A DNA stretch of 18,503 nt, from contig CAYRDC010000033.1 of NCBI GenBank assembly GCA_964422925.1, positions 1 through 18,503 of the forward strand, read 5' to 3'. Origin of the DNA: CAYRDC01 sp964422925 (lineage in GTDB: Bacteria > Bacteroidota > Bacteroidia > Chitinophagales > S012-47). The notes beneath the pieces are model-generated. The model worked only from the letters and a program-made list of their open reading frames with translations. It was not told the DNA's origin and searched no databases. Positions within the stretch are counted from its first letter, which is position 1. Each line of letters opens with the position of its first letter. The position numbers and the translations under genes are program-made. This document shows positions 7,530-14,307 of the stretch, piece by piece.

Positions 7530-8426
7530 TTACAGGCTTTCTGTGGCGCACGGACTGGTTTCCATCTGCAAGGTCACGTGTTCAATATGAAATTCATCGT
7601 ATAAGATGCGGGAAAGGTAACGGATCAGCGCTTCCGATTCTTCGACCGTCATATTTTCAATCTCTACATGGGCTTCGAAGTGGATCTGCCGGTCCGTGAG
7701 CGACCATACATGAATGTGGTGCAGGTTGCATACCTTAGGCTCACGGGTTAACCGCTCGCGGATAGCATCCAGGTCGAGGTGCACGGGCGCACGCATCATG
7801 AGTATGCGCGTGGCATCCCGGACAATTTTAAAAGCTGCTACCATAAGGTACAGGGAAATACCCATGGTCAGGGCGGGATCGACCCAGGTAAGGCCGTAGA
7901 AATAGATGGCCAGTCCCCCGAGAATTACCGCCAGGCTGGAAGCAGCATCAGTAAGCAGGTGCAGATAGGCTGAGCGGATATTAATGTTGGCGCGCGATCC
8001 CTCCCTGAGCAGCATCGTTCCGGCAATGTTTGCTGCCAGCCCGAAGGATGCCACCCAGATCATAGTCAGGCTATTGATTTCCATCGGATTCCGGAACCGG
8101 TCGATGGATTCAATAATCAGGTACAATCCAATGCCCAGGAGGGTTACCGAATTGACAATGGATGCCAGGATTTCAGCCCGTTTCAGGCCGAAAGTGTATG
8201 ATTCCGTCCTGGGCCGGAGCCCAAGCCGCAGGGCTGTATAACTGATAATGATGGAAATCCCGTCACTGAAATTGTGAAGGGCATCCGAAATCAATGAAAG
8301 GCTGCCGGAAATGATCCCACCCACCAATTCGGCTACCGTAATGCCAAAATTCAGCATCATGGTAATAAACAGCCGTATAGTTAGTTTATGCTGTCCAGGA
8401 TAAAGTTTATGGGCATGCCGGGCCAC
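7530..8426 (-). CDS. Cation diffusion facilitator (CDF) Zn2+/metal exporter, ZitB/CzcD type
   Basis: 298 residues from the GTG at 8424-8426. The frame is open further to 8546, but that extension lies partly within the GDCCVxC gene and has no transporter-like sequence. Six membrane segments are followed by a cytoplasmic domain. The metal site signatures are HNFSD in TM2 (His51, Asp55) and HLLTD in TM5 (His156, Asp160), an HxxxD pair typical of zinc-selective CDF antiporters. The C-terminal domain contains HHIHVWSLTDRQIHFEAHVEI and a second His cluster (FHIEHVTLQME). The N-terminal MARHAHKLYPGQH carries a short His-containing leader. It sits after ArsR-MerTP-GDCCVxC on the same strand, so metal-responsive expression is likely. 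A one-mismatch -7 element (8431-8438) could give it a separate promoter. Cadmium or cobalt may also be substrates. Confidence 0.9.
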   Translation of the reverse strand: MARHAHKLYPGQHKLTIRLFITMMLNFGITVAELVGGIISGSLSLISDALHNFSDGISIIISYTALRLGLRPRTESYTFGLKRAEILASIVNSVTLLGIGLYLIIESIDRFRNPMEINSLTMIWVASFGLAANIAGTMLLREGSRANINIRSAYLHLLTDAASSLAVILGGLAIYFYGLTWVDPALTMGISLYLMVAAFKIVRDATRILMMRAPVHLDLDAIRERLTREPKVCNLHHIHVWSLTDRQIHFEAHVEIENMTVEESEALIRYLSRILYDEFHIEHVTLQMETSPCATESL

Positions 8427-8473
8427 AAAACAAAAATCAGGAATTTTCCGGAAGCAGGGGAGGCCCTGCCTTT

Positions 8474-8695
8474 TTAACAACAGGAACCGGACTGCTGCTG
8501 CACCGGAGGGCAGGCTACAGACCCGTAGCTGCAAAACACACAACAATCCCCTTCCTTCGGCCTTAACACTTCACCGCATTGCTTGCACTGGTAAAAGAAC
8601 TGGCAGGAATCTTCCGGCATGCGCTCCATCTCCTTGTGGCCGCAAACCGGGCAGGTTATTTCACTGTCCAGGATAATCTCTTTTTTAGTGTCCAT
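8474..8695 (-). CDS. GDCCVxC domain-containing small cysteine-rich protein
   Basis: 73 residues with eleven cysteines. An N-terminal zinc-ribbon-like part has CPVCGH (15-20) and CKQCG (37-41), followed by the hallmark GDCCVFCSYG (49-58), ACPP (61-64) and a terminal CC. The family is known as GDCCVxC (seleno)proteins, because some members use selenocysteine in the motif; this copy has ordinary cysteines. Family members commonly lie beside MerTP mercury transporters, as here: the start overlaps the merTP stop by 11 bases. A role in binding or handing over mercury or another thiophilic metal is an inference from context; no enzyme activity is known to me. Confidence 0.85.
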   Translation of the reverse strand: MDTKKEIILDSEITCPVCGHKEMERMPEDSCQFFYQCKQCGEVLRPKEGDCCVFCSYGSVACPPVQQQSGSCC

Positions 8696-9308
8696 TCTGT
8701 TCGTTTTTGTCCGGGACCCGGGCTATCACCTCGTATCCCGTACTGTTAATAATCGCTTCAATGCTGTCGGCATCCAACTGGCCGGGATTGTAAGATACAA
8801 TGGTTTCACCGGCAGCGTAATCCGATTTGCTGTCGGCAACACCAGCCAGGCTTTTAACCTCGTGATCAATATGCTCCTCGCAACCTGTGCAGGTCATGCC
8901 TTTTACCTTGAAAACCACTGACTCGTAGCGGACATTATCCCCGCTGATTACCGGGTCCGGGTCTCGGTAAAATACATCGCTGTAATAGGGGAAAAGCGAC
9001 AGGATTACGGCCAGGACGGTTATGATCGATAAAAACTTACCGGACTGCAGGAAAGGTTTTTTCTCCCCGGGCTCGCAGTCGCAGGCGATTTCCTTCCTGC
9101 GGTTCCTGAAATAAACCCACCAGGCCAGGCCCAGCGAAAGCCCTGCCAGCAGCAGCAACCAGGGACGGGCAGGCTCCAGCCAACTAAAAGTGGAGGCGAT
9201 CCCGCTTACCCCGGCTATCAGGGCAATGACCGGGGTAATACAACATAAAGAAGCAGCGATTACAGCCAGCAAACCGGTGCCGGCCAGCCATTTTTTCTGA
9301 TCAGACAT
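8685..9308 (-). CDS. merTP: MerTP mercuric transport fusion (MerT membrane part plus MerP-like HMA domain)
   Basis: 207 residues from the ATG at 9306-9308; an earlier ATG (9320) and a TTG (9335) are possible in frame. The membrane part has paired cysteines in the first helix (SLCCITP, Cys22-Cys23), as in MerT, then CDC (76-78) on the loop after the second helix and a third helix (about 92-108). The C-terminal soluble domain has the heavy-metal-associated motif GMTCTGC (137-143), as in MerP. Mercuric ions would be bound at the HMA and CDC sites and moved across the inner membrane via the vicinal cysteines. It overlaps arsR by 8 bases and the GDCCVxC gene by 11. No mercuric reductase (merA) is in the window, so either it lies elsewhere or the transported metal differs. 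Confidence 0.9.
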   Translation of the reverse strand: MSDQKKWLAGTGLLAVIAASLCCITPVIALIAGVSGIASTFSWLEPARPWLLLLAGLSLGLAWWVYFRNRRKEIACDCEPGEKKPFLQSGKFLSIITVLAVILSLFPYYSDVFYRDPDPVISGDNVRYESVVFKVKGMTCTGCEEHIDHEVKSLAGVADSKSDYAAGETIVSYNPGQLDADSIEAIINSTGYEVIARVPDKNEQNGH

Positions 9309-9678
9309 AGGAAGATGCATTTTGTTGTTCAACAAAGTCGACTAACCCTTTCAACAGGTTTCGCGCGGCAGGCTGCAGGAAGTAATATATGGTTTGCGCT
9401 TCCCGCCTGCGGTCCACCATGCCGGCATCCTTGAGCTTGCGCAAATGCTGCGATACAGCCGGTATTTTCATCTCCAGCATATCGCTCAAATCACACACAC
9501 AAAGCTCGTTTTCAAGGTTTAACAGGAACAGGATGCGCAGCCTGGTTTCATTGCCGGCCATCAGGAACAAACGGGCTGTCAGGTCCAGGCGCTCCCCAAC
9601 CTCGGAAAGGGCTTTCCTGCCACGGTCTATCTGTATCGGATCAGCCATAAGGCGTATGCATGTATGTTCATCAGGCAT
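9301..9678 (-). CDS. ArsR/SmtB family metal-responsive repressor
   Basis: 125 residues with a winged-helix domain: LRILFLLNLENELCVCDLSDML then IPAVSQHLRKLKDAGMVDRRREAQTIYYFL. The ELCVCDL motif (Cys60, Cys62) is the alpha-3 metal site of the ArsR/CadC group, and an extra Cys7 near the N-terminus (HTCIRLMADP) could give a third ligand as in CadC-like sensors. Proteins with this HTCIR...ELCVCDL pattern commonly precede merTP in Bacteroidota, as I recall. It is first in the run of minus-strand metal genes and overlaps merTP, so it probably represses its own operon until Hg, Cd, Pb or As is bound. The exact metal cannot be read from sequence. Confidence 0.92.
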   Translation of the reverse strand: MPDEHTCIRLMADPIQIDRGRKALSEVGERLDLTARLFLMAGNETRLRILFLLNLENELCVCDLSDMLEMKIPAVSQHLRKLKDAGMVDRRREAQTIYYFLQPAARNLLKGLVDFVEQQNASSYV

Positions 9679-9684
9679 AATTGG

Positions 9685-9709
9685 TTATTTAAGCAATCAC
9701 GCAAATAAA
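9685..9709 (-). promoter_or_regulatory. Candidate arsR promoter/operator
   Basis: TTATTT (9685-9690) and AAATAA (9703-9708) form an inverted repeat with a 12-base spacer, 7 bases before the arsR ATG. On the minus strand the distal arm is part of TTTATTTG (9702-9709), a one-mismatch -7 element. Overlap of the promoter with a palindrome fits autorepression. Half-sites are short and AT-rich, so chance is possible. Confidence 0.3.
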
Positions 9710-9750
9710 CGGCAGATTTTTGAAAAAAGTTTGAAAAAGTGGAAAAAAGT

Positions 9751-9781
9751 TTTGGCATTTATGAAACAGCCTGTATTTTTG
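9751..9781 (+). promoter_or_regulatory. Bacteroidota-type promoter of the tetR-exporter operon
   Basis: TTTG at 9751-9754 and TATTTTTG at 9774-9781 match the -33 and -7 consensus (TTTG, TAnnTTTG) exactly, separated by 19 bases. Transcription would start near 9788, about 20 bases before the tetR ATG. Confidence 0.7.
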
Positions 9782-9798
9782 ACTGACTGTTTAGTCAA
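9779..9798. promoter_or_regulatory. Palindromic operator, probably for the TetR repressor
   Basis: TTGACT (9779-9784) and AGTCAA (9793-9798) are exact reverse complements. A nested TGACT-GTTT-AGTCA (9784-9797) gives a second symmetric reading, and GACT is repeated inside. The site overlaps the end of the -7 element and the predicted transcription start, the classical position for a TetR autorepressor. Confidence 0.65.
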
Positions 9799-9808
9799 CC
9801 ATAAAAAC

Positions 9809-10402
9809 ATGACGCCCCGCACGAAGGAGCAGTTTGAAGCCATCCGCCAGAAAAGCCGTAGGAAAATACTGGAAGCGGCCCTGCAGCTCTTTGCGGAAAA
9901 AGGCTACCTTCCCACCAGCATGGATACCATTGCCCGCAGGGCGGGGGTCTCGAAGGGGCTGGTTTACAATTATTTCCACGGGAAGGAACACCTGCTGCGC
10001 ACGCTCCTCGAAGAAGAACTGACCCGGCTCTTTGACCGGCTGGACCCCGAAACAGCCGGCCGCGAACCCGGGCAGTTGCTGCTTCAGATCATCCACTGGA
10101 ACTTTGACCTGCTCCACAACGACACGGGGCACCTGAAACTGCTCGTATCGCTCTCGACCCAGTCCCATGTGCACACCTTCCTCCGCGATATCATTGCGCG
10201 CATCCTGGAGGAAAAATGGAGCGTGGCCGTGAAGATGTTTGCCGCCCTGGGCGAACCCGACCCGAAAATGGCTGCCCTCTTTTTCGGGGGCATCCTGGAC
10301 GGCATCGGTTACGACTGGCTGTTGATGGGCGAGGAATACCCGCTGGAGGAAATGCGCAGGTTTATGATTGAGGAATACAAAAGAAAATACAACATACCAT
10401 GA
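9809..10402 (+). CDS. TetR/AcrR family transcriptional repressor of the exporter operon
   Basis: 197 residues from the ATG at 9809. The frame is open back to 9389, but that stretch runs through the promoter, the operator and the opposite-strand arsR gene. The N-terminal helix-turn-helix is typical of TetR: RRKILEAALQLFAEKGYLPTSMDTIARRAGVSKG LVYNYFHGKEHLL in two consecutive parts (about 17-63). The rest is the helical ligand-binding and dimer domain, with no recognisable ligand signature. It is the first gene of the operon; its stop overlaps the LolA-like gene start as ATGA. Expected to bind the 9779-9798 palindrome and be released by a hydrophobic ligand, perhaps the exporter's own substrate (inference). 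Third codon positions are rich in G/C, as in the next two genes. Confidence 0.92.
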   Translation: MTPRTKEQFEAIRQKSRRKILEAALQLFAEKGYLPTSMDTIARRAGVSKGLVYNYFHGKEHLLRTLLEEELTRLFDRLDPETAGREPGQLLLQIIHWNFDLLHNDTGHLKLLVSLSTQSHVHTFLRDIIARILEEKWSVAVKMFAALGEPDPKMAALFFGGILDGIGYDWLLMGEEYPLEEMRRFMIEEYKRKYNIP

Positions 10403-11148
10403 GAAAGCAGATATTGCTCCTTCCCCTGGCGGCCCTTCTGTGGCCCCTTCACATGGCAGGGCAGGACGCCCACGAAATCGTGAAAAAGGCTGAAGACAAG
10501 CTGCGGGGCAACACCTCGCGCTCCGAAATCCGGGTGACCATCGTGCGGCCGCGCTGGACCCGCGAGATGACCCTCACCACCTGGTCAAAGGGGGATGACT
10601 ATTCCATGATCCTCATCACTTCGCCCCAGCGCGATGCCGGGCAGGCTTTCCTGAAACGCGGCAACGAAATATGGAACTGGGTTCCCTCCATTGAGAGGGT
10701 TATAAAAATGCCGCCATCCATGATGATGCAAAGCTGGATGGGAACCGATTTTACCAATGACGACCTCGTGAAGGAATCCAACAAGGCAGACGACTACACG
10801 CAGCGCATTGTGGGGGATTCGGTGATTGACGGTCGTAATTGCTACAAGATCGAAATGATCCCGAAACCCGATGCCGCGGTGGTCTGGGGCAAGGTGTTGC
10901 TGTGGATTGACAAGAAGGACTACATGGAGCTCCGCTCCGAGTTTTATGACGAGGACGGATTCCTGGTCAATATCATGGTTTCAGACCGGGTGAAGATGCT
11001 GGGCGGGCGCCTGCTGCCTTCCCGGCTCACCATGATGCCCTTGGAGAAACCCGGCAACAAGACCATCATGGAGCTGCTCGACATCACCTTCGACCAGCCC
11101 ATACCCGATGATTTTTTCACCACCCGGAACATGAAAACCCTGCATTAA
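10399..11148 (+). CDS. LolA-like outer-membrane lipoprotein-sorting family protein
   Basis: 249 residues with a signal peptide (about 1-21, cleavage near HMAG-QD), so periplasmic. The body matches the LolA-like family often annotated 'outer membrane lipoprotein-sorting protein': an alternating beta-strand pattern, the phrase WNWVPSIERVIKMPPSMMMQSWMGTDFTNDDL in pieces around 92-123, and WGKVLLWIDKKDYMELRSEFYD (163-184). LolA folds hold lipid chains in a half-barrel. This subfamily usually sits next to a dedicated MMPL or ABC exporter rather than the housekeeping Lol system. It overlaps tetR by 4 bases and lies 3 bases before the first permease. Predicted to carry a lipid or lipidated cargo across the periplasm from the ABC transporter to the beta-barrel of the same operon. 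Confidence 0.85.
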   Translation: MRKQILLLPLAALLWPLHMAGQDAHEIVKKAEDKLRGNTSRSEIRVTIVRPRWTREMTLTTWSKGDDYSMILITSPQRDAGQAFLKRGNEIWNWVPSIERVIKMPPSMMMQSWMGTDFTNDDLVKESNKADDYTQRIVGDSVIDGRNCYKIEMIPKPDAAVVWGKVLLWIDKKDYMELRSEFYDEDGFLVNIMVSDRVKMLGGRLLPSRLTMMPLEKPGNKTIMELLDITFDQPIPDDFFTTRNMKTLH

Positions 11149-11151
11149 GCC

Positions 11152-12366
11152 ATGACTTTAAAAATTGTTTGGCGCAACCTCTGGCGCAACCGCAAGCGTA
11201 CCCTCATCACCATGGCATCGGTGTATTTTGCTGTCATCCTGGCGGTGTTCACCCGTTCCATGCAGCTGGGCAGCTACGACCGCATCATCCAAAACGTGGC
11301 CGGTTATTACACGGGCTACCTGCAGGTGCATGAAAAAGGGTACTGGGAAGAGCAGACCCTCGAATACTCCTTCCTCTGGAACGACACGGTGACTTCGCTG
11401 CTGGACGGTTCTGAAGAAGTGCTGTCGTGGGTGCCGCGGCTGGAGAGCTATGCCCTGGTGTCGGGCCCGAAGGTCACCCGCGGGCTGCGCATCATCGGCA
11501 CCGACCCGGCCCGGGAAGATGCCATGACCGGCCTGAAAGCCAAGCTCACGTCCGGCCGCTATTTTGAGCCCGGCAGGGAGGAAATCCTCATTGGCGAAGG
11601 CGTGGCCACCCACCTGAACCTCTCGGTGGGCGACACCGTGGTGGTGCTCGGCCAGGGTTACCATGCGGTGAGCGCGGCCGGCAAGTACCCCGTGGCGGGC
11701 ATCGTGAAATTTCCCACCGCGGAGCTGAACAACAACCTCGTTTACCTGCCCCTGGAAACTGCGCAGTACCTCTTCGGGGCCGAAGGGCGGTTGACCTCCG
11801 TGGCCGTGATGCTCCACAACCGGGACGAGCTGGCCCCCGCCCTGAACCGGCTGCAGGCCTCGCTGCCCACGCATTACGAGGTGCTGAGCTGGAAGGAGCT
11901 GATGCCCGACCTCGACCAGGCCATCCGCAGCGACAACGCGGGCGGCATCATCATGCTGGCCGTGCTGTTCCTCATCATCGCCTTCGGGGTCTTCGGCACC
12001 ATCCTGATGATGCTCAACGAGCGCAGGCGCGAATTTGCCATCCTGGTGGCCATCGGCATGAAAAAACGCCTCCTGGCCCGCATTGTAGTGCTCGAAACCG
12101 TGCTTATCGTCATCCTGGGAACCTTCGCGGGCATGATCTCGAGTATCCCGGTCATCGAGTATTTCAAGTTCCACCCGATCAAGCTGGGCGGTGACGTGGC
12201 CGAAGCCTACGCCAAGTGGGGCTTTGAACCGGTGATGCCCTTTACCGACAAGCCCTCCATTTTCATCGGGCAAACGGTCATCGTGCTGCTGGTGGCCCTG
12301 GTCATTGCCCTGTACCCCATGCTGAAAATCAGGCGGCTCAACATTATGGAAGCCATGAGAAGTTAA
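11152..12366 (+). CDS. FtsX/MacB-type ABC transporter permease 1
   Basis: 404 residues. The N-terminal WRNLWRNRKRTLIT leads into TM1 (about 18-35), a large periplasmic domain (about 40-260; MacB-like core with IIGTDPA, LIGEGVATHLNLSVGDTVVV) and three C-terminal helices (about 264-288, 309-334, 370-392), with a cytoplasmic coupling segment NERRREFAILVAIGMKKR (289-306). This is the LolC/E-MacB-FtsX type VII ABC fold, which moves lipoproteins or substrates from the periplasmic face using cytoplasmic ATP hydrolysis. It probably pairs with permease 2 as a heterodimer on the ATPase at 13621. Third codon positions are strikingly G/C-rich here (54 of 60 in three sampled blocks), clearly more than in permease 2. 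Confidence 0.92.
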   Translation: MTLKIVWRNLWRNRKRTLITMASVYFAVILAVFTRSMQLGSYDRIIQNVAGYYTGYLQVHEKGYWEEQTLEYSFLWNDTVTSLLDGSEEVLSWVPRLESYALVSGPKVTRGLRIIGTDPAREDAMTGLKAKLTSGRYFEPGREEILIGEGVATHLNLSVGDTVVVLGQGYHAVSAAGKYPVAGIVKFPTAELNNNLVYLPLETAQYLFGAEGRLTSVAVMLHNRDELAPALNRLQASLPTHYEVLSWKELMPDLDQAIRSDNAGGIIMLAVLFLIIAFGVFGTILMMLNERRREFAILVAIGMKKRLLARIVVLETVLIVILGTFAGMISSIPVIEYFKFHPIKLGGDVAEAYAKWGFEPVMPFTDKPSIFIGQTVIVLLVALVIALYPMLKIRRLNIMEAMRS

Positions 12367-12387
12367 ACCCTGAAAAAACCGGAAAAT

Positions 12388-13602
12388 ATGCTGATAAAAC
12401 TTGCCTGGAAAAATATTTGGCGCAACCGTGGGCGGAGCCTGGTGGTTATCGCTGCGGTCGCCCTGGGTATCTGGGCCGGATTGTTTATGATGGGTTTTTC
12501 ATTGGGAATGTCCAATCAAAGGGTCCGGGATGTGGTCGATTTTGAAGTAGGCCATCTTCAGATACACCATCCGGAGTTTAATACCGACCATGACATTAAT
12601 TACCTGATTCCCGAGGCAGGCCGGTTGCTGACTGATTTGCAGGCTGACGGGCGCGTACAATCCTATGTGCCCAGGATTATTTCCATGGGCATGGCAGCTT
12701 CTTCCAGCTCCAGCGGCCCGGTGATGATTATGGGAATTGACCCGGCCCTGGAAAACCACCATGACAGCCTGGAACATTACCTGGACGAAGGGGAATATTT
12801 CCCGGACTGGAAGACACGGCCGGCCCTGGTCAGCCGCAAAATGGCAGACAAACTGAACCTGAAGATCCGCTCGCGCCTGGTATTGAGTTTCCAGGACACA
12901 GAAGGGAACATCGGCAGGGCATTGTTCCGGGTTGCCGGAGTTTATAAAACCAACAATGCCCAGTTCGATGCCATGCGCGTGTTTGTGCGCCAGGAAGATA
13001 TTGCCCCCGTCCTGGGCGTGGGCAGCGGCATTCATGAAATTTCCGTAAAACTGAAGGATGGAGATGACCTGAAAAAAGTGGCGGCTGAATACGCGGCCCG
13101 TTACCCCGAAGCAATGGTCGAGGACTGGACCGTGATCGCCCCGGAAGTCAGCCTCTATACCAAAATGCTAGATCAGACTTTCCGGCTGATCATGTTTGTC
13201 ATTTTGCTGGCCCTGATTTTCGGGATCATCAATACTATGCTGATGGCAGTGCTGGAACGGGTGCGCGAATTTGGCATGCTCAAGGCAGTCGGCATGAGCC
13301 GCAGGCGCATTTTTACCATGGTTATGCTGGAAACGGTATTCCTGGTTATGGTAGGCCTTCCTGCCGGTTTGCTGGCAGGATATGGAACCATTAGTTACTT
13401 CGGGGCGTACGGGATCGACCTCTCCATGGTAGCCAAGGGCCTGGAATCATTTGGCTGGAGCAATATGATTTACCCCGAACTGACGGGCGCCTATTATGTA
13501 GAAACCATGGTTGAAGTGACCTTGGCTGCCCTGGTGGCTTCGCTGTTTCCCGCCTACCGGGCGCTCAAGCTCAACCCGATTGAAGCATTGAGAACTGTTT
13601 AA
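12388..13602 (+). CDS. FtsX/MacB-type ABC transporter permease 2
   Basis: 404 residues, the same length and layout as permease 1. N-terminal WKNIWRNRGRSLVV leads to TM1 (about 18-38), a periplasmic domain (with IMGIDPALE and LVSRKMADKLNLKIRSRLVLS) and three C-terminal helices (about 266-288, 309-336, 370-392), with the coupling segment ERVREFGMLKAVGMSRRR. The two permeases are paralogues, and the pair likely forms a LolCE-like heterodimer. Twenty-one bases separate it from permease 1 and 18 from the ATPase. Its base use is close to the surrounding genome (36 of 60 third positions G/C in three sampled blocks), unlike the three genes before it. Confidence 0.92.
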   Translation: MLIKLAWKNIWRNRGRSLVVIAAVALGIWAGLFMMGFSLGMSNQRVRDVVDFEVGHLQIHHPEFNTDHDINYLIPEAGRLLTDLQADGRVQSYVPRIISMGMAASSSSSGPVMIMGIDPALENHHDSLEHYLDEGEYFPDWKTRPALVSRKMADKLNLKIRSRLVLSFQDTEGNIGRALFRVAGVYKTNNAQFDAMRVFVRQEDIAPVLGVGSGIHEISVKLKDGDDLKKVAAEYAARYPEAMVEDWTVIAPEVSLYTKMLDQTFRLIMFVILLALIFGIINTMLMAVLERVREFGMLKAVGMSRRRIFTMVMLETVFLVMVGLPAGLLAGYGTISYFGAYGIDLSMVAKGLESFGWSNMIYPELTGAYYVETMVEVTLAALVASLFPAYRALKLNPIEALRTV

Positions 13603-13620
13603 GCCGATAAAATCATAGCT

Positions 13621-14307
13621 ATGGAAGAAGTAATAAAAACAGAAAACCTTGTAAAAATCTACAATGATAAAGTGGTGCCTGTGCATGCCGTAAATGGAGT
13701 AAACCTGTCGGTGCAGCAGGGGGAATTTACGGTTATAAAGGGACCTTCCGGCTCCGGGAAAACCACTTTACTGAACATTTTGGGTGGTTTGGATAAACCT
13801 ACTGAAGGCAAAGTCTGGATCGGTGGGGTGGAAGTCACCGCCATGAAGGAGAAACGGCTTGTGGATTTCCGGCTTCACAATATCGGGTTTGTTTTTCAGG
13901 CCTATAACCTGATACCTGTGCTGACGGCTAGGGAAAACATCGAGTTTATCATGCTTTTGCAAAAGGTACCGAAGGCACAGCGCGATCAGCGGGTGAATGA
14001 ACTGCTTGAAGCGGTCGGCATCAGTGACAAAGGAGACAACCGGCCGGGGGAATTGTCGGGCGGGCAGCAGCAACGGGTAGCCGTGGCCAGGGCGCTGGCT
14101 TCCAAACCCAAATTTATCCTTGCCGATGAACCAACCGCCAACCTGGATTCCAAAAGCACGGCCAACCTGCTGGACATTATGGCCCGGCTCAACCAGGAAG
14201 AAGGAATGACCTTTTTATTCAGTACGCACGACCAAAGGGTTATTGACCGCGCCAGGCGGGTGCTTACCCTGGAAGATGGTAAAATAGTAGATGATTCCTG
14301 GCAATGA
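13621..14307 (+). CDS. MacB/LolD-type ABC transporter ATPase
   Basis: 228 residues, usual for a LolD/MacB-class stand-alone nucleotide-binding domain. All motifs are intact: Walker A GPSGSGKT (41-48), Q-loop VFQAYNLIPV (91-100), signature LSGGQ (145-149), Walker B FILADE (165-170), D-loop ANLDSKS (173-179) and the switch His203 in STHDQ. It should dimerise on the cytoplasmic side and drive the two permeases. Its stop overlaps the start of the outer-membrane protein gene as ATGA, tying the barrel to the transporter. Confidence 0.95.
   Translation: MEEVIKTENLVKIYNDKVVPVHAVNGVNLSVQQGEFTVIKGPSGSGKTTLLNILGGLDKPTEGKVWIGGVEVTAMKEKRLVDFRLHNIGFVFQAYNLIPVLTARENIEFIMLLQKVPKAQRDQRVNELLEAVGISDKGDNRPGELSGGQQQRVAVARALASKPKFILADEPTANLDSKSTANLLDIMARLNQEEGMTFLFSTHDQRVIDRARRVLTLEDGKIVDDSWQ

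Noticed and set aside
8427..8546. N-terminal extension of the CDF transporter to 8546
   Set aside because: It runs into the GDCCVxC gene in another frame and shows no transporter-like sequence.
9389..9808. N-terminal extension of tetR back to 9389
   Set aside because: This stretch lies over the arsR gene on the other strand and over the tetR promoter and operator. A TetR helix-turn-helix normally starts close to the N-terminus, as it does from 9809.
11158..12273. 371-codon minus-strand frame opposite permease 1
   Set aside because: Long antisense frames are expected in a gene with very high G/C at third positions. Its sequence is His/Gly/Asp-rich shadow without domains.
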